Assembly (NCBI GenBank): GCA_037349315.1
Contig: JBAIAC010000033.1
Span: forward strand, 15,394,001-15,458,000
Source: Chelydra serpentina
Taxonomy: Eukaryota; Chordata; Testudines; Chelydridae
Direction: 5' to 3'
Length of the DNA: 64,000 nucleotides
The position numbers and the translations under genes are program-made. This document shows, in pieces, positions 25,113 to 36,835 of this stretch. The notes below the pieces were generated by a model. The model was not told the DNA's origin, ran no database searches, and saw only the letters and a list, made by a program, of their open reading frames with translations. Position 1 is the first letter of the stretch, and each line of letters begins with the position of its first letter.

Positions 25113-26053
25113 AATTCCATGGGACTGACAGAAAACCAATGGGAGTACGGGTTGCACAGTTAGGTCCTGAATGTTTAAAAAGCTTATAAACCCTGTGAAA
25201 ACAGGACACTAGAATAGAAGCTGATTTGCAGCCTTAACAATGACTTGATGGTTAGATAATGTATCTACAATATACAACCATGCAGACCAGCTGTCTCATA
25301 AAATAAAACTTAGCACTTAAATAATGCTTTGTATTTTCAAACATTAACTACTTTTGTCAGGGCTAACATAACATTTCTGGATGTGCAAAACTAAGAGGTT
25401 GGTTTGAGTCCAGCTGGAAATTTTGTGCTAAAGCAACAATCTAAAGGCTGAAGTTGGAACCAAGTTCGCTGTCATTTTTTAATAATGTGGAACATATTTT
25501 TTGTAATTACTGCAAAGGGAAATGTATCTGTTGTTCATTTTTCACTTAAGAATATTTAACTTAAATAAATGCTTATTAATAGCCTATATATTTAAAATCC
25601 AATTTTTTCCTGCATGTAAATAGTCCACAGATTAGATAGAAAATTCCACTGAGACTCCAAAGAATTTTCCCATTGGGGTTAGGAGCAGGGGAAGCTAGAG
25701 TCTGTCACCCTTGACTCTATTAAAGAAACAGGGGTTCAGCACCAGAACCCCTGAATTCCCTGAAATTGGGATGGATCTTGAGGATCTGTAGTGATCAGGG
25801 ACACTGAGGTGGAAGCTCAGTACTGGCTCTGCAGAATACACAAAAGAACACATGATCCAACCATTTTTTTCCCTTTTTTGTGTGTTTTTGCTTGTGCAGC
25901 AAGTTTCAGTCCTTCCCAACATGCATCCAGAACAAAATGGATTCCATTGAAACAGTCTTCACCCTAGCCAAGAACTGAATCCTCCCTTGTCCAGGTACTT
26001 CAACAGATATATTGGGACTAATAACACCTGCTTCATTTTTCATAAAAGCTTGT
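25113..26053. other. Intron DNA, nothing recognised
   Basis: AT-rich sequence between a hAT element and a CR1 tail. Confidence 0.4.
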
Positions 26054-26362
26054 TACAAGGAGGAGGGAGAAAAAATGTTCTCCTTGACCTCTGAGGATAG
26101 GACAAGAAGCAATAGGCTTAAATTGCAACAAGAGTGGTTTAGGCTGGACATTAGGAAAAACTTCCTAACTGTCAGGGTAGTTAAGCACTGGAATAAATTG
26201 CCTAGGCATGTTGTGGAATCTCCAGCATTGGAGATTTTTAAGAGGAGGTTAGACAAACACCTGTCAGGGATGGTCTAGATAATAGCTAGTCCTGCCATGA
26301 GTGCAGGGGACTGGATTAGATGACCTCTTGAGGTGCCTTCCAGTTCTACGATTCTATGATTC
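26054..26362 (+). mobile_element. CR1 LINE, 5'-truncated 3' end
   Basis: The plus strand encodes the C-terminus of CR1 ORF2: FSLTSEDRTRSNRLKLQQEW and DIRKNFLTVRVVKHWNKLPR, ending KRRLDKHLSGMV. The 3' UTR and the typical ATTCTATGATTC tail follow. Only the last tenth of the element is present, the usual outcome of incomplete reverse transcription. Confidence 0.93.
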
Positions 26363-26603
26363 ATGTCTGAAAATAAAAACAAATAGTGACCCCTGGAGCA
26401 TTTTTCCTCACCACCAACTGAAAAAATATGAGCTAGTGAGCTCACTCCATTAACCAAACAGAGCAACACTATTCGGTTGTTAGAAACCAACAATTAGGGC
26501 TAGATTATGACATCCTCACTTACAGAGAGCGGTACCTAAACTCCACAAGTACTCCCACCAACTTCAGTGAAACTGCTCATGGGAGAAATATTTCTGAATC
26601 AAA

Positions 26604-26766
26604 ACAGGCCGCAGGGATGTGGTGGGTGCCGCTTCTTGCAGCTTCCATTGGCCAGGAATGGCAAATCGCGGCCACTGAGAGCTGCAGGTGGCCGTGCAAA
26701 TGTAAATAAACAGTCTGGTGGCCCACCAGCGGATTACCCTGATGGGCCGCAGGTTTCCCACCACTG
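26604..26766 (+). mobile_element. hAT-type transposon fragment
   Basis: The right part of a CAGGGG-class hAT element: GGTGGCCCACCAGCGGATTA, then GGGCCGCAGGTTTCCCACCACTG. The left terminus is missing. GCTTCCATTGGCCAGGAATG inside is shared with elements of the 12309 type. Confidence 0.55.
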
Positions 26767-27985
26767 CAGTAGAGGCTCATGCACTAAGCTCCAGAGGTCC
26801 CAGGGGTCCATCAGCGTTACACAGTTACACCTCTGATTGCAATGTAGACATACCTGTAGGTGTCTTTGAAAATTGTACTCAATATGTAACATATTGACTG
26901 CTGTTTCAAGTGAACATCTTGTTTGTATGGGTTTGCTAGAATATATTTACAAAATCAACACAAACTGAATAACTGACAAAGAACATGTCTCCAAAAAGTA
27001 CACAGATCAGATGTCAGATACAGAGTATGCCAACACCTTTCTGCAGAATTCTGGTACTAAGGGATATTAAATCCTTTGTATTGATCCAAGAGCCATTTGG
27101 AGAACAGGGGCAGATTGATTTGCTTTATACCTTTCTCACCAGGTAGAAGAGGCTGCAAAAATAATTACTGAAGTGACTGCAGAGTTTATGAGCAACAGCC
27201 AATTCTTTTGTTTGCTCAAGAAAAATATAATAGACACAGTGACATATTTATACACTGTCTATAAATGCTTTATAAATTACTTTTCTATCCACCTCAGTGT
27301 AAGGTAGCCAGCTTTTCCACTCACTGCCCAATGTTCATTAGAAAGTGAATGTGTTGCAGATGCTCCCATGAGGAGCTGAATGCACTGCTGCCTGCTAGTA
27401 GTTGCTTTTCCTTACCAGATTATTTCCTCCAGAATAATGAGGCCAATAAGATATTGGACAGTGAAGATGGTGAATTTCATGTCTGTGTGTCATGATTTAC
27501 ATATCACAGTCATAATTTGGTTGTGAGCAACTGGATACGTTATTCCTCATTTTCTGGCATAAAACAGTAGTATGGTATGGCCGCATACTGTTAGCAGTCG
27601 CTGTGTTACACCCCAGAAATGACTGCCATTCAATGGTAAGACTTCACTCAAAACATTTTCCCTTTCTAACAACCATCTGTCAGTAAGTGGAAAATCTGGC
27701 TCTTCTATGTGGTGGTGGATAGAAGGAAAAGTGAGGAGGGACAACAGAAATAATTACAGGATTTTTGTGAATTTTGTTACCATTTGTTTCACACAGCTTA
27801 CAAGTCCTCAAAATTCAGCTTTATATGAACAACCAAGGACCGCACATTTAACTGCATCTCATTTATTTTTCACTTAAAATTCAGAGAATTGCAAAATTTC
27901 ATACATTCTGTATTTCTCACGAAATACCATGGCAGATGTCTTCAGTGAATTCTAGCTTGTGAAGAATGGTCAGCAACCCTAGATA

Positions 27986-28029
<44 letters not shown>

Positions 28030-28408
28030 TATGGCTAGGGATGTATGCACGCTGGTTCTGTATGCAGAAGCGGCACAGGGATCAGTACTGGCATTCATGA
28101 TCCATCATACACCCTGTGGTTCAGCCATGAGCCACCAGCAGTCCTAAAGGGGCAAGCAAGCAGGTGGTCGTCCACATAAGAGCCATTGCTTCGGGCTAAA
28201 TTGTCAGCTCTGGTTCCTCATAGAGGGACATGGGCCTATCCCACAACTCTGCAGCCAGAGGTTGATGCATGCACCTCCCGAGCTGCATCACTTGTAGTGG
28301 GCTCCTCCTTTTTTCCCTATTACTGTTTATGCAACTGCATGCACCATTTCCTCTCCTCTTACTTAAAGTTCACGGGGAAGTAGCAGGTGCCCAGGAGAGA
28401 AGCGGGTA
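26767..28408. other. Intron DNA with a long (AC)n microsatellite
   Basis: No exon or transposon end recognised apart from the (AC)20 tract listed separately. Confidence 0.45.
27988..28027. repeat. (AC)20 microsatellite
   Basis: Forty bases of uninterrupted AC dinucleotides; probably length-polymorphic. Confidence 0.97.
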
Positions 28409-29160
28409 ATAGAATCATAGACTATCAGGGTTGGAAGGGACCTCAGGAGGTCATCTAGTCCAATCCCCTCCTCAAAGCAGCACCTAATCCCCAACTAAAT
28501 CATCCCAGCCAGGGCTTTGTCAAGCCTGACCTTAAAAACCTCTAAGGAAGGGGATTCCACCACCTCCCTAGGTAACCTATTCCAGTGCTTCACCACCCTC
28601 CTAATGAAAAAGATTTTCCTAATATCCAACCTAAACCTCCTCCACTGCAACTTGAGACCATTACTCCTTGTTCTGTCATCTGGTACAACTGAGAACTGTC
28701 TAGATCCATCCTCTTTGGAACCTCCTTTCAGGTAGTTGAAAGCAGCTATCAAATCTCCCCTCATTCTTCTCTTCTGCAGACTAAATAAGCCCAGTTCCCT
28801 TAGCCTCTCCTCATAAGTCATGTGCTCCAGCCCCCTAATAATTTTTGTTGCCTTCCACTGGACTCTTTCCAATTTTTCCACATCCTTCTTGTGGTGTGGG
28901 GCCCAAAACTGGCCCCACAGATGAGGCCTCACCAATGCTGAATAGAGGGGAATGATTATGTCCCTCGATCTGCTGGCAATGCTCCTACTTATACAGCCCA
29001 AAATGCCATTAGCCTTCTTGGCAACAAGGGCACACTGTTGACTCATATCCATCTCATCCACTGTAATCCCCAGGTCCTTTTCTGCAGAACTGCTGCCTAG
29101 CCACTCAGTCCCTAGTCTGTAGCAGTGCATTGCTTCCTTCCTAAGTGCAGGACTCTGTGA
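28409..29160 (-). mobile_element. CR1 LINE, 5'-truncated, with open ORF2 C-terminus
   Basis: The minus strand carries 211 codons (28495-29130) of CR1 ORF2 without a stop. It starts within [20 protein letters not shown], then [40 protein letters not shown], the conserved [12 protein letters not shown], and DIRKIFF…[20 protein letters not shown] at the end. The 3' tail is AATCATAGA-type (reverse complement TCTATGATT). Catalytic RT motifs and the endonuclease are missing, so the copy is dead. The open frame suggests a fairly young insertion. The 5' break is near 29160. Confidence 0.95.
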
Positions 29161-29878
29161 CCTAAAGACTGGAATTTGGGGGCAGTCAGAGCAAGGGAAG
29201 CAAGCATGAGGCCAAGAGTATATTGGTTGTTATTATTGCTTATTATTATGATTATGGCAGCACACAAGACAATTGGCTGCGTATCGGGATTCCATAGAGG
29301 ACCCACAGCATTACTGATGTCAGTGACTTGTATGCTTACACTGTATACAGAAATAAAATAAGAATGCAAAGCTCAACGTTATCATACTGGTAGGCAAACT
29401 ACAGAGAAGAGCACACATTAAGCTAGGCTCACCATTTCAACACCAGTGCTCGGGAAAACCACAGAAAGTGCACCATTTGGATGCCTTCTAAACCATCTCC
29501 CTACTAAATCTAGTCTCCTGAAAATAACTCTGCCAGCTGTGATGTAATAGAGGCTTTTAGTGCCAGTTATTAAAATTATGTTCATGGTAAATATTTTCAA
29601 TTTAGCTCTTTTCAAAATTTGCTTTCTGCAATTATTCCCTAAACTTTGCTTAACATTTATTCTTGCTCATAACTGCATAATTCTCAGACTGCTTGTTTTG
29701 ATAATATTACTGCCAGCAAACTCATCCACTGGAATATCTGCAGAAAATGAACATAAGGAGGAGTGTAACACAGCCAACCCAAAGTTAATTCAATTTTCTA
29801 TCTGAGTGAATATTCGTGGAATTTTTTATTTCAGGTACTCTCTCTGCTCTCTTTGGAATACAGTGCTTTAAAATAATT
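29161..29878. other. Intron DNA, nothing recognised
   Basis: A TATTATTATTGC-type run at 29225-29250; otherwise unremarkable. Confidence 0.4.
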
Positions 29879-29886
29879 GTGTAAGA

Positions 29887-30213
29887 CAGTGGTGCCCAAT
29901 CTTATTACAGAGGAGGGCCACATATAGCACAACCTTGTGTGAGTCAAATTAATTCTACATATTTTAATAAGATTGACAGTCACCTGTACTGATTTATATG
30001 TTAAGTTTAGCTTGTTTTGTATGTATTTAATTAGGTTGTTTCTATGTACAGTATTGCCTAGTTACACACTTGTGTAAACAAAAATGATTTAAACATGATG
30101 ACAAAATGCTAACGAATCGGCCTTTAGTATATTATGTTGAAGTAGGCCATTGGCCTTATGAAATGCTCTGGTGGGCCACATATGGGCCGCAGGCTGAAGG
30201 TTTGCCACCCCTG
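29887..30213 (+). mobile_element. hAT-type non-autonomous transposon, 327 bp
   Basis: Begins CAGTGGTGCCCAATCTTATT and ends AAGGTTTGCCACCCCTG. The flanks GTGTAAGA (29879-29886) and GGGTAAGA (30214-30221) match at 7 of 8 bases. The internal GGGCCACATATGGGCCGCAG is typical of this hAT class. No transposase. Confidence 0.82.
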
Positions 30214-30580
30214 GGGTAAGAGATAATGTTTAATGACAACTTGCGTACCCTGATGTCCTAAAAAAAGAAACTATAATATTCCTATTTCTTTGGAAGCACC
30301 TGCTAAAACAGAAAGAATGTCTATTTTTCAAAGTCACACAAAGGAAAGTGAATGAGATTTTAGACACATAGCTTTAAATGGTACCATAATGCTAAGTGAT
30401 AGTAAGACTAATAAAAGGATTTTGGTTCATATTCCACTTTAACTATTTTACTTAAATGGCAGGAATATAGTGGCAAAATCTATGTATTTACACTGGGCTC
30501 AGTGCAGTGGCAGAGCATGTTATATTGAACAGACCAGATTGCAACTGCAGCAGAGTAAATGTTAACAATGAAATGTGACT

Positions 30581-30720
30581 GTCGTATGGCAAAAAGCTAT
30601 GACCCTCAGCAGCTGTTACTTCTACTAACTCACATTGTTCTGTATTGAGCACTTTAATCTGTTGCAGAATAAATGCACGTATAAGCATTTAGTCAAAGAC
30701 TGCTCCATGATTAATTTACT
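30581..30720 (+). repeat. Unclassified interspersed repeat, copy 1
   Basis: Starts GTCGTATGGCAAAAAGCTAT and ends near TGATTAATTTA. It aligns over its whole length, in the same orientation, with 32706-32850. No LTR ends or TIRs are visible. It may be part of an old retroelement or a local duplication. Confidence 0.7.
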
Positions 30721-31384
30721 GGGAACAAGAAGCTAGGGAAAGTGTGCAGCATTTTAACTAAAGACATAAGTGTTTGACAAAATTAATCTGGTAATCAAAT
30801 GTACATTTTATATAACACTTATAAACCAAATGAGATCTTAATAAAAACACTCAGAGAATATAGACTGATTTTAAAAATAAAGGACAACAACAAATTTAAA
30901 ATAAGACTACATTTTAAAACTAGATGCCTGATAGCACACAAGTCAAGAGAAGGGTGTGTCAAGGACCAGCTATGTGGAGTTTGAGAGATTTAATGAACAA
31001 CAAAGGGGCGGGGGGGCAGGGAGCGTGGAAGGCTCCATACGCCAATCCACCTTCTCAAACTTTAACTAAAAAATTGCAGATGTAGATCATGTTTAGTTAT
31101 TTGTTACTATTTGTTATTAATTTCAGAAGAGTCAAAATATCTTCTTCCACCCGCTCCGGCAGTTTTTTTCTACAAGCCCATTATTTCCCCTCCCACCTCT
31201 TGTTCTTGTTCTTCTGAAAAAAATAAAATAAATAAAACTGCATCCAAGTAGAAAAAAAAAGCAAGTGATTCCACTATAAGACTAATTTTGGAAGATTACT
31301 CATCAGTATTCACTACAATGGTTATAGGATAAAGGAGAAAAACAAAAACAAGAGAATTGAGCAGAGGAGGTAAAATGCTGCAGT
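30721..31384. other. Intron DNA, nothing recognised
   Basis: AT-rich with short A and G runs (30999-31017 is G-rich). Confidence 0.4.
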
Positions 31385-31508
31385 TAGGGTGACCAGACAG
31401 CATGTGTGAAAAATCGGGACAGGGGGTGGGGGGTAATAGGAGCCTATATAAGAAAAAGACCCAACAATCAGGACTGTCCATATAAAATCAGGACATCTGG
31501 TTACTCTA
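31385..31508 (+). mobile_element. 124-bp hAT-type MITE, second copy
   Basis: Same length and orientation as 12652-12775. Starts TAGGGTGACCAGAC and ends CTGGTTACTCTA. Flanks GCTGCAGT and ACTGCAGT agree at 7 of 8. Confidence 0.87.
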
Positions 31509-32705
31509 ACTGCAGTATGAAGGGGAACAAAGAACCATTTCTTAATCATGCAATGGATTTTCTACACTCCTGTGGGTCCCTTCCAAACTCATGCAAAAGG
31601 CAGCTTCAACTGGAGATGCATCTGCAGAGGTTCAAATACCTATCACATACTGTGGCTATCTGATTTTTTTAATCATACTTTTGAAAAAATCCCCAATGCA
31701 TGTTGGGTAGAGGAAAAAGACTAAATCTTTCTTCTCTAAGGGAGCTCTCTGATGTCAATGGGAGTTACTGAAGGAGAGAATAGGGATCAAAGATTCACTT
31801 CCTATATTTAAATAAACTATACGCTTCCCTTCTTCTCATGATAATAAATTAAAGGTAACTGGATTTAGATGGACATAACTCATATCACAGTGCACTAAAG
31901 TCCTCTGGTTCTCATTTGTATAGTAATTTGTGCAAAAGTTCTGATCCTTTTTGTTTGGTGGAGCTACAGGAATATGGGTGCTCTGTAGAGTTGGTCAGGA
32001 ATTTCTTGACAGAAGTTTTTCCATCAGAAAATGGTGATTCATTGAAATTGAAACTTTTAGTGGAAATATATTGGTTTTGGCTTTGATTAAACTTTCATCA
32101 GCAAGTTTACTATAGTGCAGGATGGAATTTCTGATCAAAATGAGACAGAGAAAGAGAGACTGACTCACCCTAGAATAGCCAAGAGCATGAATCGGGCAGA
32201 GCAAGGACTAGAAGCTGGGTTTCCAACATCCCAGGTGAGTGCCCTAACCATTGGGATATTTTGGGGTCTCTCTTTCAAATGAAAATTTTTGAAACCTTGA
32301 ATTCTCATTTAACGTCCAGCCCACTGCTCTGGGGTATCAGGGTACTACACTACTGGGTTATACTATTACGTGCTCATTGCCTGTAGTGGGTGTCTCTCTG
32401 TTAAATATTTCTTTTGTTGTGGTTCTTGAGGTTTTTTTTCTTCATCTACAGCAAAAACCTCTTTGAGTGGCCTGGGCTCCTCCGCTTCTAGCAATTCCTC
32501 CAGTTCCTCCCCACCTGGCAGGACATAGTGTGGGTGATAGTATGTGGAGGCAGAATGTGATCCACTCCAGTGATCCTCAGCCAGTGCAGCGGTCTCTGTA
32601 GAGCTGCTGTAGCAAACAGAATTTAAAGCAGCTATTTGGCTTCTCTACGTTATTCAGGGGATCATTTCTGCCTGTGGACGGCTCCAGGACCTCGGTAGAA
32701 GAATA
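31509..32705. other. Intron DNA, no named feature
   Basis: 32030-32290 contains degraded repeat text resembling old tRNA/MIR-type elements (CCCTAACCATTGGGATAT), too decayed to classify. Confidence 0.4.
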
Positions 32706-32850
32706 GTCATATGGCAAAAAGCTATGATGCTCAGCAACGGTTCCCCCTACAAACTGAGATTGTTACACACTGTGCAATTTAATCTGGTGCAGAATAAATT
32801 AAATACAGATACAAGCACTCAGTCAAAGACTGATTCATTATTAATTTATG
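32706..32850 (+). repeat. Unclassified interspersed repeat, copy 2
   Basis: Starts GTCATATGGCAAAAAGCTAT, shares GTGCAGAATAAATTAAATAC-type and CAGTCAAAGACTG text with 30581-30720, and ends TTAATTTATG. Confidence 0.7.
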
Positions 32851-34445
32851 AGTTCCAGAAGCCATGGAATAGTTTACAGGCACCTTTCCCTCCCCATCTC
32901 AGGTCCTGCATATTTGCAACAAGACCATGCCCTAGGATCTGGCCCCACATAACCCGTTTTTGTGAGATGTCCAGTAGTTTCAGTGTTTTTAAAATCTTCT
33001 CTTTTGTGTTTTGTCCATTATTCCAATCTCAAGGAAACAAAGAAAGAAAAGACCAGGCATCTGAGTAGAGTTTTGTACATTAGAACAACACAATGTATTA
33101 GAAATGAATATTCTCTATGGTTTGCAAATTATACTTAAATTATCGGCATGTTTTATGCAATGGTCTCAAGGTACTGAAATGAGGATCAATTCCAGCTACC
33201 TTAATAGGAATTCGAATAATTTAAGAACTTTTTTGCTACCCTGCGGTAGAAATCAATAACAAGCAATGACAAATCAGTTTAAAACTTTTTAATGACATCT
33301 GGGTCGATGCCACTGCCGCATACAGTCACTGTTCCAAAATTCACACCAGAAGACGACATGATCTCCACAACGGAAGCAGACGGTGTGGCTAATATCAAGC
33401 AGAATTTCATCAATTAATCATATTGCTGGAAAACCACGATGGTGCTGCTCCTGGAAACATGTGTGCCTATACTTTAAGCACATGGGAAGTTCCATCTACT
33501 TTAAGAGTTTTCTATCCATCTCTTGCTCTAATCACTAGAACCCACTTCTTCCTGTACATAGTGCTCAGTATATTATTTTCAGCTTGAGACAATGTTAATC
33601 CATTCAGTGACTGATCTTCTGTCCCAAATGATATTGCCATGACTCCTGAGCAATCAGGAGAAATTTGGAGTTCAAGAATTGGTTATTTCCTTGCTGGAAG
33701 AGCAACTTAGTGGAGAAATACTCTGTGTATTTTCCCTAGTAGTTTACAACTAGCCTCCTACCACTCCTATTGTTGATTCAGCAGAGATGGATACTGAACA
33801 GCAAAAACTGCAGCAAAGTTTACATCTTATAGAAATCTAAGGAGCAGCTATGTTCAAATCAAAGGAGCAGCAAATGTTCAGCCATATAACACTTTCTTCC
33901 AAAAAACACTATTCCAAGTGCCATGAGATTTTAAGTATTTTAGCACCTTCCCAAATACATTAAAATCCTTTGTCAAGATCATAGGCTTGGCCTGTGTCAC
34001 TCTCCCCATCCCCTGATAAAGACATCAATCAAAGGCTCCAACCCAACCATGCCTCCCCAATTCTGGGGCACTGACTAGGCCAAAGGGAGCTGTCTACACT
34101 GACCTTATTTCACCTATAGGGAACCTCAGTCCTTTAGACTGTATGTGCAAGTACAGCTGGTTGGGAAACAGGAAAAAATAAAGGTAAATTTATGAAAATA
34201 ACAGATTTAGCTCGAAGAGATTAAACCTCCTTATCTTTCCATAGAAATACACAGACAAATTTTCAGAAGTCCCATTTTCAAAAGTGACCCAGGCCCACAT
34301 TTTTAAAGGTATGTAGGCATTGCAGGGCTCTGTGTACAATGCTTAATTGAATTAGGAGCCTAAGTATCATTTTCAAAAGGGATTCAGGCACTTATTCTAA
34401 ATCCCATTGACTGTCAATTGGATTTTGGCTCCAATATTCTCAGAG
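32851..34445. other. Intron DNA with one CpG-bearing open patch
   Basis: Mostly unremarkable. Positions 33298-33412 are richer in CpG and hold two open minus-strand frames ending in stops; no family recognised (see findings). Confidence 0.4.
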
Positions 34446-36835
34446 CATAAGAATGGCCATACTGGCCAATAGTCCATCTAGCCCAGAATCCTGTCTTCCA
34501 GCCAATGCCAGGTACTTCGGAGGGAATGAACAGTACAGGCAATTGAGTGATTCATCCCCTGTCATCCACTCCCAGCTTCTGGCAATCAGAATCTAGGGAA
34601 ACCCAGAGCATGGGATTACATCCCTGCCTATATTGGCTAATAGCCATTGATGGACCTATACTCCATGAAGTTATCTAGTTCTTTTTTGAACCCTGTTATA
34701 GTTTTGGTCTTCACTACATCCCCTGGCAACGAGTTCCACTGGTTGACTATGCATTGTGTAAAGAAGTACTTCCTTTTGTTTGTTTTAAACCTGCTGCCTA
34801 TTATTTTCATTGGGTAACTCCTGGTTCTTGTGTTATGAGGAGTAAATAATACTTTCTTATTCACTCTCTCCACACCAGTCATGATTTTATAGACCTCTAT
34901 CATATCTCCTCTTAATCGTCTCTTTTCCAAGATGAAAAGTACTACTCTTTTTACTCTCTCCTCATACAAAAGCTGTCCCACACCGTTAATCATTTTTGCT
35001 GCCCTTTTCTGTACCTTTTCCAATTCCAATATATCTTTTTTGAGATGTGGTGATCAGAACTGCACACAGCATTCAATGTATGTGTGTGATGGGTTCCCCC
35101 TGGAGTGCCACCTGGAACTGGGGTACCACTGAGCCTGCCTGACCCACCAGCCTGGGCTCCCTTAACACTGTACTGCTGTGACAGGCCCTCAAGCCCCCTC
35201 CAGCACACATACGGATAAGGACACACTCAGCTGCAGCTACCTACAGATACTGACATCAGCTCTGCATGGGAAGGCTTCACCTAAGGAAATGCCCAGCTAC
35301 TCAAGTGCACACTCCTGTCTGGAGGGTAAACCCAAAAATCTACCGTTTTGCGCTGCACAAGGAACTGTACAGCGTAAGTTCATGAAATTCGCTCCCTCCC
35401 TCGATGTGGAGAGGAATATACACAGCTTTCTGCCCCAAGTTATGACTCCCACACACACACACTGGTTTTAGACAAAGCAAAAATAAATTTATTAACTACA
35501 AAAGATGGATTTTAAGTGATCATAAGGGATCGCAAACAGGTCAAAACAGGTTACCTAGCTTATCGCTTATTTGCGATCTAAGTTTAGTATACTAAAGAGA
35601 TTGGATTTGAGTAGTAAATTCTCACCCTAAATGATTATTTAAGTTGGTTGCAGAGATTCTTAAGGGGCCAGCTGCCCTTGCTTGCAACTTAAAAACCCCA
35701 GGTATTACTTTCACAGGCTAGAAACCCCTTTAGCCTGGGTCCAGCACTTCCCCCAACTTCAGCCTTGTTCCTCAGGTGTTTTCAAGAGTCTCCTTTGGGC
35801 AGAGAGTCAGTGAAGAACCTTGATGATGTCACTCCGCTGTCTTAAATAGCTTTTGTATATGGCGGGAACCCTTTGTCTCCAAGCTTGGTTCCCACGCCTT
35901 TCAGTGGAAAAACACTGGTATTCTAAGATGGAGTCCAGTACCAGGTGATCTGGTCACATGCCCCTGTAGTGTTATAACAGCCATGACTCGGAGGCTGTTT
36001 GTAGCATCCTCAGGAAGGCTCCCCAAAGAGAGATTATCTTCTTCTAAGACCTATTGTTCTCCCAAATGGCCCTTCCCAGCCAGCCATCTAGACTGACAGT
36101 CTTTTGCCTAGTGGGCATTCCCCAGGTGTAAACACATTTGTAATAGATATATAGACAATATTCTTAATTTCAGATACCAAAATGATATATGCAAACAAGT
36201 AGGATGATCATATTCAGTAATTCATAACCTTTTCAATGGTATCTCACATGCCTTATCTTTCCCAAAATACATCATAATTATGCCATACTCATATCATAAT
36301 AATATTACTATGAAGACTATGGTGTGTAGTGTCACAGTGTGGGCATACCATGGATTTATGTAGTGGCATTATAATATTTTCTGTCTTTATTTTCTATCCC
36401 TTTCCTAATGGTTTATAATATTTTGTTAGCTTTTTTGACGGCCACTGAACATTAAGTGGACGTTTTCAGAAAACTATCCAAGAATGACTGCAAGATCTCT
36501 TTCTTGAGCTAATGTAGATCTCATCATTTTGTTGGGATTAGGTCTTCCAATGTGCATTACTTTGCATTTATCAACATTGAATTTCATCTGCCATTTTGCT
36601 GCCCAGGCATCTAGTTTTGTGAGATCTCTCTTTAACTCGTCACAGTCTGCTTTGGACTTAACTATCTTGAGTAGTTTTGTATCATTGGCAAATTTTGCCA
36701 CCTCTCTGTTTACCCCTTTGTCCAGTTCATTTGTGAAAATGTTGAACAGCACTGGTCCCAGTACAGATACCACTGTTTACTTCTCTCCATTCTGAAAACT
36801 GCCCATTTATTCCTATTCTTTGTTTTCTGTTGTTT
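34446..36835 (-). mobile_element. CR1 LINE, second subfamily, split by a solo LTR
   Basis: Two parts of one minus-strand CR1: 34446-35086 and 36342-36835. The outer part encodes an RT piece with VLGPVLFNIFTNELDKGVNR, FANDTKLLKIVKSKADCDEL and KWQMKFNVDKCKVMHIGRPN. The inner part encodes [40 protein letters not shown] and [18 protein letters not shown]. The RT A/S-D-D motif reads FAND, so the first catalytic Asp is Asn. Frameshifts are present. This subfamily differs clearly from the CR1 copies at 26054 and 28409 and is older. Confidence 0.93.
35087..36336 (+). mobile_element. ERV-type solo LTR, 1,250 bp, with 5-bp TSD
   Basis: Inserted in the CR1 at 34446-36835. It starts TGATGGGTTCCCCCTGGAGT and ends TAGTGTCACA (TG…CA). 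GTGTG is duplicated at 35082-35086 and 36337-36341, and deleting the insert restores the CR1 text. There is an AATAAA at 35482. No internal gag/pol is seen, so this is a recombined solo LTR. The orientation is provisional. Confidence 0.85.

Noticed and set aside
27988..28027. CRISPR-like or satellite array
   Set aside because: Simple dinucleotide repeat without spacers.
35178..35471. 97-codon frame inside the solo LTR
   Set aside because: LTR U3 sequence; no retroviral protein similarity is visible.
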